Below, piece after piece: positions 1 to 9,990 of a stretch of DNA of 64,000 nucleotides. The notes under the pieces are model-generated. The model was not told where the DNA came from and made no database searches. It saw only the letters and a list, made by a program, of their open reading frames with translations. The position numbers and the translations under genes are program-made. The first letter of the stretch is position 1, and every line of letters starts with the position of its first letter. The stretch covers positions 1 to 64,000 of the forward strand of contig UESW01001667.1 in NCBI GenBank assembly GCA_900491605.1, given 5' to 3'. This stretch comes from Calamus simplicifolius. Taxonomy: Eukaryota; Streptophyta; Magnoliopsida; Arecales; Arecaceae.

Positions 1-801
1 AAGGCGCATTTGTGGGGGTTGAGCTTCATTCGGTACCGGCGCAGATTGCCGAAAGTCTCCCCGAGATCGGTCACATGGTCTCCTGCGCTGGTGCTTTTAG
101 TCAGCATGTCATCCACATAGACCTCCATATTGCGCCCAGCTGATTCTCGAAAACCTTGTTCATCAACCTTTGATAAGTGGCCCCGGCGTTTTTCAGCCCG
201 AAAGGCATCACTCTGTAACAGTAGATCCCCTTCTCCGTGACAAAGGAGGTTGCCTCCTCGTCTACTGAGCTCATCTTGATTTGATTGTACCCCGAGAACG
301 CATCCATGAAACTGAGCGTCCCGTGCCCGGAAGTGGCGTCCACCAGCTGGTCGATTCGGGGGAGCGGAAAGCTGTCCTTGGGGCACGCCTTGTTGAGGTC
401 GGTGAAGTCCACACACATCCTCCAGCTCCCACTGGCCTTCCGAACCATCACGACATTCGCCAACCAGTCGGGGTAGCGCACCTCACGAATGTGGCCAGCC
501 GCCAACAGCTTCCGCACCTCCTCGTCGACAGCCTTCTGCCGGTCCGGAGCAAAACTCCTTTTCTTCTGCCTGATGGGCCGGCACTCTGGTCGGATGTTGA
601 GCTGGTGTGTAATCACCTCCTCCGGGATCCGGGCATGTCAGATGCTGACCACGCGAAGACGTCGGCGTTGGCCCGTAGAAAGGTTAGGAGCTGGTCACGG
701 GCTTCGTCAGGAAGCGAAGCTCCGACTCGAACCGTCTGCGCGGGGTCCTCCCCGAGGGGGAAGGTAAGCAGCCGCTCGGCCGGTTCCCCCCTCCTCTCCA
801 A
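1..801 (-). pseudogene. pol: Gypsy-1 reverse transcriptase, frameshifted and cut by window edge
   Basis: This is the RNA-dependent DNA polymerase that copies element RNA inside the virus-like particle. The N-terminal linker lies at about 613-801. The fingers/palm motifs VDFTDLNKACPKDSF, FMDAFSGYNQIKM and MPFGLKNAGATYQ lie at about 150-616. The catalytic YVDD is encoded at 108-119, but a 1-nt loss just before it (about 145-150, after QLG) puts it out of frame with the upstream RT. A second 1-nt loss (about 625, in a G/C run after DMPG) separates the linker from the RT core. The sequence from 1 to about 60 still reads as the RT region after the active site (KLNPHKCAF). RNase H and integrase are beyond the window. 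Clear family call; broken as assembled. Confidence 0.88.
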
Positions 802-811
802 GTCCCGTGGG

Positions 812-1984
812 TCAAGAGTTTCGATGTCGATGTCGACGGTGGTGCAAGCACTGCCCCCTGGGGACTGGGGCCAAGTGATAGCATAGCGCCGGCAGGTCCC
901 GCTCTCCTCGCATCTCGCCGATCCCGCTGGTGGTTGGGAACCTCACTAGGAGTCGCTTGGTGGAAATGACGGCATCCAAGAGGTTGAGCCCGGGCCTCCC
1001 AAGAATCGCATTGTACGCCAGGGGCACACGGACCACCAAAAACTTTATAAGGACAGTGCTCTGGCACGGAGCCATTCCGGCTGTCACAGGAAGAGTAATC
1101 TCCCCCTCGACCCTCACAGAATCCCCCGTGAATCCCATCAAAGGCGTGACGACAGGTTGAAGTAAATCATGCGACAGGTTCATGCGAATAAAGGCGTCGT
1201 AGTTCAAAACATCTACTGAACTTCCACTGTCGACCAGGATTCGTTTTACAGGGTGCTTAGCGATCGTCATGGATACGACGACGCTATCATCATCTTGGTT
1301 TACAACCCCCTCTAGGCCCTCTTCGAAAAAAGGAATTATAGCCTCCGCTCCCCCCTCCCCCCTCGGTCTCTTCGGCGGGCCCCCTGCCCCCCAGGAGATC
1401 ATCGCTACCGTCTTCTCCGTCGGGGCGTTATCAATCATCGGCGGTGCAGGCGCTGATGGGCCGGGAGCTCCTGGGTTGTTCCTTTGGACGAACTTCCTCA
1501 GGTGGCCCTGTTGAATGAGATCTTCAATGGCTTTCTTCAGCTGCCGGCAGTCGTCGGTGTTGTGGCCATGGTCCCGGTGGTAGCGGCAGTAGAGGCTCTT
1601 GTTCCGGGGGATCTTCGGGTTGATGGGAGGAGGACGTTGCAGGTAAGGCTCCCCTTCGATCTCGAGCAGGATCTGGGATATGGGAGCAAGCAACGGAGTA
1701 TACGGCCCGTCTCTTGGTGCAGGAGGTCGAGGGCGGTTGTCTGGTCGACGAGGAGGCTCGGGCCTCCTGGGGCGGGCTTCCGCAGGTTCTGGCTGGGCTG
1801 GCTTCCGGGGTACGTTCCCGCCGGCCTCACGCCGAGAAAAGTCAGCTTCATCTGCCCGGATGTATTTCTGGGCGCGGATCAGGAGTTCGGAGTAGGAACC
1901 CGGTGGCTTCTTGTCAAGAGAATACGCGAAACGGGAAGGGCGGAGCCCTCGCTTCAGAGCCAAGGTAGCCACTGAGTCCTCCAA
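812..1984 (-). pseudogene. gag-pro: Gypsy-1 gag C-terminus and aspartic protease
   Basis: This 390-codon open stretch starts inside gag (VATLALKRGLRPSRFAYSL) and passes an arginine/proline-rich linker. It then has a zinc-knuckle-like segment, CRYHRDHGHNTDDC, which is C-x2-H-x4-H-x4-C-like rather than a standard CCHC. A retropepsin-type aspartic protease follows, with catalytic LVDSGSS encoded at about 1217-1240 and the second hallmark AILGRPGLNLLDAV near 985-1015. The protease would cleave the Gag-Pol polyprotein. It is joined to upstream gag by a 1-nt shift near 2005 and to downstream RT by another near 805-830. Gag and protease share one frame here, consistent with a single polyprotein. Confidence 0.88.
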
Positions 1985-3013
1985 GTTATATACCTCCAGG
2001 CGGCCTCCTTAAACCGGGCGACGTAGTCTCGCAGGGACTCGCCATTCTTCTGCTGGACAGCAAATAGACTGTCCGCCACCCTCGGGATCTTCCGGCAGGC
2101 GTCAAAGTGGGCCAGGAAAGCCCTCTCCAACTGGCGAAAGGAGTCGATGCTCCGTGGCGGCAGGCGAGAGTACCAGGCCCGGGCAGCTTTTTTCAGAGTA
2201 GCAGGGAAGGCCACACACATAAGGGAGTCTGTGGCCCCCTGAACCTGCATGAGCACCTTGTAACTTTCCAAATGGTCCAGGGGGTCCGTAGTCCCGTCAT
2301 AAGGGTCCAGCTGAGGAAGGCGGAACCGGGTAGAGATTGGCTCCTCCATGATGCGGCGGGACAGGGGAGGCCGACTGTCGTAATCAGTCTCCGGCAGGTG
2401 GGTGATTCGACGGCTAAGTTCTTCCAACTTCTGATTACACTCCTCGAGTCGCCGCTCAGCTCGGCGAGGCATCCGGCCATCAACGGAACCCTCCCCTGAA
2501 GACTCAGAAGAAGAGCGGAGGCGACGATGTCGGCGCGCGCGCTCCGCCTCCTTTCCGTGCCGTCGCTTAGGAGATGCTGGCGTGGCGAGAAGGAGACCGG
2601 GGCCTTTTGGACGCCTCGCGGCGATGCGGCTTGGCTGGAGATCGGTGGCGATGATCTGCAGGAACGGGCGACCTCCGGCGGGAGGAGTGCTGACTGGGCT
2701 GCACCGCCCCTGGGACAGATGGGCTCGGCTCCGGCTGTCGCAAGGCTACTTGTTGCTGCTGCTGCATGCTTTTGACCGCCGCTGCCAGCGACTGGACCTG
2801 GGTGGCCAGGTCAGCGAATCGATCTTCTTGAAGTGGCTGTGGAGCGGATGCAGGGGCGCCATTCTGCGGAGCAGAAGGCCCTGCCTCCTGGGGGTTCGGA
2901 GGCTCTGGGAAACAAGATACGAGAGCTGGGGGGGCCTCCGCGGGTGGACCAGCCCCGCAGCGCTGCCTCCCAGCGCGACCGGCTGAAGCTCCCTTCATTC
3001 GAGTTGTCACCAT
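1954..3013 (-). pseudogene. gag: Gypsy-1 gag, N-terminal and capsid part
   Basis: This is the structural protein of the retrotransposon particle. The likely start is the ATG at 3013 (MVTTRMKG), about 60 bases downstream of the primer-binding site. The N-terminus is Pro/Ala/Gln-rich with a short poly-Gln. Next comes an arginine/serine-rich basic stretch, and after a frame change between 2472 and 2567 the retrotransposon gag core runs at about 1960-2350 (EEPISTRFRLPQLDPYDG, AWYSRLPPRSIDSF, LERAFLAHFDAC). A further 1-nt loss near 2005 moves the C-terminus into the next frame. An ATG at 3085 is also in frame, but it lies on the primer-binding site and would translate untranslated leader, so 3013 is preferred. 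Confidence 0.85.
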
Positions 3014-3066
3014 GGCTTTAGGGTCTCGAAGAAAGAAAGCCGCTGGTTCGAAGTCTCTCTTACACT

Positions 3067-3084
3067 CCCCCCCCTGGCGCGCCA
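3067..3084 (-). promoter_or_regulatory. Gypsy-1 minus-strand primer-binding site
   Basis: On the minus strand, TGGCGCGCCAGGGGGG begins three bases (GAT) inside the LTR boundary, the normal place for a tRNA primer site. Gypsy-2 has the same layout (TGGCGCGCCAGGTAGG at 41523-41538). It is not the initiator-Met type used by the copia elements here. I cannot name the tRNA with certainty. Confidence 0.75.
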
Positions 3085-3087
3085 ATC

Positions 3088-4982
3088 TGATGACGCCAAG
3101 TCACCGCCTTCGAACGTCGGGGAAGACGGATGTCTCGCTCCGGGAAATCCTGCAAGAAAAGTCCCCGGGGACCGGTAGCACCGGTGGGGACCCTCCGACG
3201 ATCAAGTTAGTGGCTTGGGTTCAGACAAGGAACCACCCCCCGCCGAAGAAGCTGGGGCAGTTAGGGTTTTTATCAAAAGGAGAAAGCTCAGAGTCAGAGT
3301 TCGGATCCGGCTTATAGCCTGAATATGTCTCTTTTATACCTGTCTGAATACCGTCACGTGCAGCTTCGGAAGACCTTTCTTGTACTGTCTTGATGGACGT
3401 GCTGGGCTCCTATTGCTAGAGGCGGCGAGTCGTACATCCTAGTAAGGCGTGGTGGCGCACAGAGGCGTGCAATGCGCCAAACATCGTTATGAGACATGAC
3501 CCTCCGTACCGGGGCACATTTTACAGGAGTACGAAATGGTACTACGGCAAGGCACAGCCATGTGCCGGAGATCATGCGTGAGCACCGTACTGCTGACAGT
3601 TGCTGTTTTCTTTGGCGGTTGAATAGCATGTCGACCATGCACCCTGAGGCCAGTAGGGGCCCTGGGTTTAAGGAACGATGACCCCACCCCGACCCCGAGG
3701 GGGTGCCGGAGGTGGGGAAATGACCGTTCACCCCGAGGCTGGTAGGGGCCCCGGGGTTAGGAAACGATGACCCCACCCCGACCCCGAGGGGGTGCCGGAG
3801 GTGGGGAAATGACCGTTCACCCCGAGGCTGGTAGGGGCCCCGGGGTTAGGAAACGATGACCCCACCCCGACCCCGAGGGGGTGCCGGAGGTGGGGAATGA
3901 CCGTTCACCCCGAGGCTGGTAGGGGCCCCGGGGTTAGGAAACGATGACCCCACCCCGACCCCGAGGGGGTGCCGGAGGTGGGGAAACCGTGAGGGGCCCC
4001 GGGGTTACGATGACCCCACCCCGACCCCGAGGGGGTGCCGGAGGTGGGGAAATGACCGTTCACCCCGAGGCTGGTAGGGGCCCCGGGGTTAGGAAACGAT
4101 GACCCCACCCCGACCCCGAGGGGGTGCCGGAGGTGGGGAAATGACCGTTCACCCCGAGGCTGGTAGGGGCCCCGGGGTTAGGAAACGATGACCCCACCCC
4201 GACCCCGAGGGGGTGCCGGAGGTGGGGAATGACCGTTCACCCCGAGGCTGGTAGGGGCCCCGGGGTTAGGAAACGATGACCCCACCCCGACCCCGAGGGG
4301 GTGCCGGAGGTGGGGAAATGACCGTTCACCCCGAGGCTGGTAGGGGCCCCGGGGTTAGGAAACGATGACCCCACCCCGACCCCGAGGGGGTGCCGGAGGT
4401 GGGGAAATGACCGTTCACCCCGAGGCTGGTAGGGGCCCCGGGGTTAGGAAACGATGACCCCACCCCGACCCCGAGGGGGTGCCGGGTGGGGAAATGACCG
4501 TTCACCCCGAGGCTGGTAGGGGCCCCGGGGTTAGGAAACGATGACCCCACCCCGACCCCGAGGGGGTGCCGGGTGGGGAATGACCGTTCACCCCGAGGCT
4601 GGTAGGGGCCCCGGGGTTAGAAACGATGACCCCACCCCGACCCCGAGGGGGTGCCGGAGGTGGGGAAATGACCGTTCACCCCGAGGCTGGTAGGGGCCCC
4701 GGGGTTAGGAAACGATGACCCCACCCCGACCCCGAGGGGGTGCCGGAGGTGGGGAATGACCGTTCACCCCGAGGCTGGTAGGGGCCCCGGGGTTAGGAAA
4801 CGATGACCCCACCCCGACCCCGAGGGGGTGCCGGAGGTGGGGAAATGACCGTTCACCCCGAGGCTGGTAGGGGCCCCGGGGTTAGGAAACGATGACCCCA
4901 CCCCGACCCCGAGGGGGTGCCGGAGGTGGGGGGATGACTGACTGCCGTTACCCTGCCTGATGACGTTGGATCAGTCATATCA
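3088..4982 (-). repeat. Gypsy-1 5' LTR
   Basis: On the plus strand the LTR starts TGATGACGCC directly after the primer site and spacer, and ends near GTCATATCA at 4982. The part next to the primer site (3150-3225) shares a segment (CCTGCA...AAG, then ACCCTCCGACG, TCAAG, TAGTGG) with the Gypsy-3 3' LTR at about 43470-43550, which supports its identity as a Tat LTR. About two thirds of its length is an 89-bp minisatellite. The right boundary is approximate. Confidence 0.65.
3660..4935. repeat. 89-bp minisatellite, about 14 copies, inside Gypsy-1 LTR
   Basis: The unit GATGACCCCACCCCGACC... recurs every 89 bases (for example at 3677 and 3766), with occasional 88-bp copies and one internally shortened copy near 3985-4010. 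Copies are nearly identical. Each unit contains a strong inverted repeat (CCCCACC ... GGTGGGG, with CCCCGAGGGG inside). Peptides predicted across it are repeat translations and not genes. Confidence 0.95.
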
Positions 4983-7145
4983 CTTTTAGTTTTCTGCTTA
5001 TAATTAGTAGTCTAGAGACCTTTTGAGTTTTGTTTCTCAATCCTCTATCTTGTCCCACGTGCGAAACAACAAATATATCAATTCATCATGAATGGGACCA
5101 TGCAACTGCAGCAACATGCTAGTGAATGTGGAGTGAGAGAAACCTTATACGCATTGGCAAAGATTCCCATGCTTCTCTAATCCTTGACAGTGAACATCAG
5201 TATGCTGCCTGATGGTCAGGTCACCAAGTGACTAAAATGATAGATCTGTAAAGAAGATGTTTATAATAGATAATGTAGATGAAAAATTGCCTGAATAGAT
5301 ACATTGGGACAATAATTATTTTCTACCCAATTGCAATTTGAAACTATTATGTTTCTTGTTTGGAGGAAGGCTTTTATCCGATCTAATAATATATAGCCAT
5401 TCACTCCATAATAGATGAAACAATATGTTAACTATCGGTTACCCAATCATGCTGTACATTCAGGTTTTTTGCACTAAAAATCCTTGTATATTTATAATAT
5501 TCTAGAACATACTATCACCATGTCATGGAACTGTGTTGTCAATTCATTGGTTATCTGAATTTCTAAATTTATGCCAAGCTACAGATTTTCTATCAATAAC
5601 CTATATATGCTAATTATAGTGACAAAGTTTACTTGTTCATGATTATCGCCTTGAGCTATTCTTGACTTGTTATTTTGAGTTGTTCAACTCATTTATGCCT
5701 TCACACGGGTGGTCCAGGCTGCATGTGAGGGGAATGTAAGGGTTGACATCTTCTCTGATAGCTTAAAATTAGTGCTATTGTGGCAAGTGAACTGTAGATA
5801 GAATTTGTTTTTATCATTAATACAAATCTTTTTTTCTATTGTTAACAATAAACATAATTAAGTAATCTCAATTTCAATGTTACTTAAAATAAGGTGGAGC
5901 ATATTTTATAACAACAGACATGGATGTCTATGAGGTCTCTAATGCAAAATTTCAATGTATTCACCAGAAAAGAATTCATAGCATGCCTTAGAAATGGTAT
6001 AGAGCAATTAAAATTGGTCAAGTTATATTGAAAAAAAACAAAAAACAAAAAGTAAAATAGAGAACAAAAAAATACTTATCCCAATAACCGTTATAAATTG
6101 TTTGCCAGACTTGCATACCTTTGCTCCACCAGTGAGTACCAATTGCAAACTATTGATAAAGTATGCAAGTTGGATTTAAACAGCACAAGAAGCATAAAAT
6201 TCATCTTTGACTCAAAGTATCAACATTCAGAACTAGTACGTTTGGAAAAGAAATTGAACTGTGGTACCCAATGACTGGGTTCAAATCCTGCCTACAGCAG
6301 GCTGGCTGGGTGGGGGGTTAACTCCCCTACATTTCTCAACAAGAATAAAAAAGATAAAGAGTATCAAAACTCATATATTCTTTGTAATAATAATGGAATT
6401 CTCTAAGAATATTTTGATTAATGAGCAAGCTAACTGCAAACCAAGGATGATCTAAAAGTCGCGGTTATCTTTATGAACCAAGTGAGCTACTAATTAAAGA
6501 CAGCATCTTAGAAAACTTCTATAATGACAACTTGTGTGAAGTATCAAGTTAAATTGGCCTATGAGACAAATCCTATGCAGCCTGCCTATACCTTATCATG
6601 CTTAATTTTGGCACTTTTGTGTGAAGTATCAAGTTCCTATATGAGGTTTTAAATCTCAGGAGAGAAGCATCCTAATTTTCTAGTGAATGAGATGCCTTAT
6701 ATTCCACCCCATTTTGATCTCTAACTCGGTCATGCATTTCAATACATGCTTGAATGCTTTTTTTTTTAAAAAAAATTATTTGTAAATCTTTAGTATCTTA
6801 TTTAAATTTTAAACAAACTTTAAAAGTTATAATTTATAATAAATTAGATCTATTTAAAATTAATATTATAATATATTATAATCAAGATCGGTTAGAACAG
6901 GATGGCTAATATCGGTCTCTGAATCTCTCTAAGACAGAATGGGATAGCTGAGATGGCCTGATCCCACTAAGATTTGATTCACTAGTCCTATCTTCTTTCC
7001 TAAATTACAAACAAAACAAAAGAACCATTTCCAAAAGACCTCCGTACAATCTAATTTTCAGTGAAAACTAACCACCTTTCACTTTAGGTAGAAATTCTGA
7101 GGAAAAAAAAGTCACAACTCGATCTAAATGCAGGTCCAAACATCA
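4983..7145. other. AT-rich intergenic DNA, no gene recognised
   Basis: This stretch has many stops in all frames, A/T homopolymers (for example 6765-6780, 7150-7170) and no conserved domain in its short open frames. A tRNA-like T-arm (GGTTCAAATCC near 6280) lacks the rest of a tRNA. I see no LTR, terminal repeat or coding remnant. Confidence 0.6.
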
Positions 7146-8915
7146 TGATTTTTTTTTTTTTTTTTTTTTTGAGACTACAAGAACTCGCCATGCAACAATA
7201 ATTTTATCAATTATTTTCTAGATCCGTATATAGGCAAATCAATCTAGAGTCCATCCAAAGTCAATCTAGTGGCATATGCATGACGGTTTAGCATATCCAA
7301 CCGTTCGCTTTCTGTAGTAACCGGTTCAAACGAACCAGGTTTGGTTCAGATGAACCAGGCTTGGTTCAGATAAAAGAGAACCGCAGCGACACATAACAGT
7401 ACCTCACATCATGCACAAACATATCAATAACATCTCTATATTGCATAAACAGTGGATTATACTTACTGAACAATTGCATGTAATATATCACATCAATGTC
7501 ATAAAACTGCATTTCTCATGCATAGCATCTACATATGAAATCATAGCACATAAACAACCATGTGTTCATAATATTCATCTACTTACAATTTAGCCAATAT
7601 CCATAACAATTCTTTATGTCACAATATAATTCACAATTTAAATATTCATATAATGAATAAAATCATTTATTAAATACTGATAACTAGCTTACTTACCTCA
7701 GTACGCAATCCAACAGGTATATATCAGCTAGTCAGATGTCTGAGCACCTACAGGATCATTTACACAATTAATTTATTAGAATACGAATATTAAAATGACC
7801 CTTGGAATTCTACCCAGACTAGTTCACGGGCCCAACTTTGGGCTCGAATATCTCCCACTATACATACCCAATTGGGGAAGTAAAATACCCCAAGAAACTA
7901 GAATTAACCCAGATTCTAGCCATATAATTTTTTTGTTAATCCCGGCCCGTTACGGGGCCCAAAAATCAGCCCCAAAACTGCTCGCTGCATGGCCCAAAAG
8001 GCCCAAACCAGGCCGGCCCAGCCGGCCCATGGCCAACATCCAACCCCCGCTCCCTTGTTTCGCCCGAACCAGGGGACAGCCTCTGGCCGGCGGCAGGGCT
8101 GCCGCCGGCCTAATCCCGTCCGGCCTGACCACCGGAGGCCGGGTCGGAGCCGGACGCCGCTGCGGCCGGCCTCCTTCCTCCCACTCTCTCTCAATTTCTC
8201 TCCCTCTCTCTCTTTCTCTCCGCTGCTCCCACTGAAATTCTCCGCGCCGGCGTCGAATCCGGCTAAATTGGGGCCGGTCCGGCCGCCGTTGGCCGGACCA
8301 GAGTCGGCCGCGGCGTCCCCTCTCTCTCACTCTCCTTAATTCTCTCTCTCTCTCCCTCTCTTTCTCTCTTTTCACCCGCACAGTGCGCACGGTGCCGGCA
8401 GCTCGGCCAGCCACCAGGGCCGGCCGGACCTCCACCGGACGCATGCTCGGTGCCGGTGGAGGTCACCGGCCAATCCTCAGGCCCGGTCAGGCGACGGGCA
8501 TGCCGCCGGGCCTGAACCAAGGATCGGCACAGTGAACCGTGCCGATCTCTCTCTCTCTCTCTCTGGTTCTCTCTCTCTCTCTGGTTCTCTTTCTCTCTCT
8601 CTCTGGCTCTCTTTCTCTCTCTCTCTTCCCGACTATTTCTCTCTCAGGCTCTCTCTCTCTCTCTCTCTCTGGCATTAAGAGGATGGGCAAGGGAACGTAC
8701 CTGAGGAGGAAGCGCGCCAGTGTGAAGGAAGGAGTCCTCCTCCTTCATATTTAATCCTCACGTGCCGCCTCGTAAAGAGACTCCGGAAACCCATTTGTTA
8801 CGCGGAATTGTAAACTTAATCTCCACGTGAAACCGTAGGAATCCCAAGCGTCACCCGTCCCAGGGATCCTACGCTAAATTTCACAAACCAGGTAATTAAG
8901 GTCTCGGGGGTTACA
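7146..8915 (-). mobile_element. Possible LTR block (chromovirus-like), uncertain left end
   Basis: The right end reads, on the minus strand, TGTAACCCCCGAGACC from 8915, a typical gypsy LTR start. The block has a GC-rich half with CT-rich runs (8190-8345, 8540-8675) and an AT-rich half, with no coding domain. Open frames at about 7795-8754 encode only Pro/Arg/Ser-rich or CT-repeat peptides. I could not find a matching target duplication (TCTTC lies right of 8915) or a confident left end. It could instead be the degenerate 3' LTR of the neighbouring Tat fragment. Confidence 0.35.
8540..8675. repeat. (CT)n-rich microsatellite
   Basis: Runs of CTCTCT are interrupted by GGTTCT and GGCTCT. The long open frames on both strands here (Ser/Leu-rich and Arg/Glu-rich) are translations of the simple repeat. 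Confidence 0.95.
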
Positions 8916-9130
8916 TCTTCTACCAAGATCGGCTCCGTAAACGGTAGATAGGCGAATAGCCGCTAAATGCGTGCCCTGAATATCGAGGACTGCCCAGAGT
9001 ATTTCGATAACCACCCATGATCTTGGCAAAAGAAAAATGAGTTGGCGGGCCACGTAGCAGTCCTAGGCATTTTAAACCACTGGGTACAATATTCAAGGTC
9101 AGTTCTACGGCTGAGACTATAGGCCAAAAG

Positions 9131-9358
9131 TGTACCGAGGCGAGACTCGAGGTCGAGGCCGAGGCGAGACTCGAGGCCGATGTTGTGGCGAGACTCGAGG
9201 CCGAGGCGAGGCAAGACTCAAGGACGATGTTGGAGCTGAGGCACAGTCCACGACCAAGGCTGAGGTGGGGTCCAAGGCCGAAGCCGAGGCCGTGGTCCGA
9301 GTCTGAAGTTGAGGCTGAGGCCATGGTCCGAGGCCGAAGCCGAGGCCGAGGCTGGGAT
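9131..9358. repeat. GA/GC-rich degenerate minisatellite in Gypsy-X
   Basis: Irregular tandem copies based on GAGGCCGAGGCGAGACTCGAGG, with internal short inverted repeats (CGAG A CTCG). It corresponds in position to the minisatellites between transcription units of Gypsy-3, but the sequence is unrelated. Confidence 0.8.
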
Positions 9359-9811
9359 TGACTGCCAAATTATTACTTGGCTCCAAGAGCTGTGCAGAGT
9401 ACTGTTACTCCACCGTCTGGGGGTGTGATCAGCCACATCAGATGCCCCCCGCCTCTGAGATGGGTGGGCATGCAATCACCAGCGAAAGGGGCATTATATC
9501 ACCTGGTGGTTGATCCTCAAGCGCCAGCGGCTATGAAAAGGACACATCTCCAAGGGCCGTTCCTTCTTTGATGAGGCATCGGGCACTGCAACGCCATCGC
9601 CTCATCCACTCTAGCCATTGAGATCGAGGGGGATTTCCCTCGGGTATGGAGCTGCGAAAAAGGCGGGCACCATCATTGGGGTGAGGTCACCACTGTCCTA
9701 TCATTGGTAGTGTTCCTCGCGTTCTGCGCATCGGGTGGTTTCCGAAATGATTCCCAGTGGCGAGCGGGCACGTAGCAAAATTGGAGATGGCGAGATGATT
9801 TGAAACGAGGC

Positions 9812-9819
9812 TATAAAAG
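9812..9819 (+). promoter_or_regulatory. TATA box of the Gypsy-X antisense gene
   Basis: TATAAAAG lies on the plus strand about 180 bases before the first in-frame ATG of the Transposase_28-like gene. It has the same arrangement as the three plus-strand TATA boxes in Gypsy-3. Inferred from sequence only. Confidence 0.55.
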
Positions 9820-9990
9820 GGAGGAGTCATCCCCGACCTCGGTTTTTTTACTTTTACTGCATTTTGCTTCCTTCTTCCTCCTGATTCTATTCAAGTGCAT
9901 GTTCATCTTCCACCCTCGTTCCTTCTTCCCGAGCTCTTCATCTTCAATCTCGGGTTCTCAGATTCTTCAGGATAGTCCATTTTAGCCTCC

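Larger units (their letters stand above)
1..4982 (-). mobile_element. Gypsy-1: partial Tat-lineage Ty3/gypsy LTR retrotransposon
   Basis: Reading the minus strand from 4982 down, the order is 5' LTR, primer-binding site, gag, protease and reverse transcriptase, and the element runs off the left edge inside RT. The gag (capsid core with a DPYDGTTDPLDHLESYK stretch) and the RT (VDFTDLNKACPKDSFPLP) are typical of Tat/RIRE2-type elements. The coding region is broken by several 1-nt shifts, so the copy is non-autonomous as assembled. The far (left) LTR lies outside the window, so no target duplication can be read. The right border near 4982 is inferred from the end of the GC-rich LTR sequence and a terminal CA; it could shift by tens of bases. 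Confidence 0.88.

Noticed and set aside
6262..6310. tRNA-like T-arm GGTTCAAATCC
   Set aside because: No acceptor stem, D-arm or anticodon arm can be drawn around it; at most a chance B-box.
8487..8754. Ser/Leu-rich and Arg/Glu-rich frames
   Set aside because: They translate a (CT)n microsatellite.
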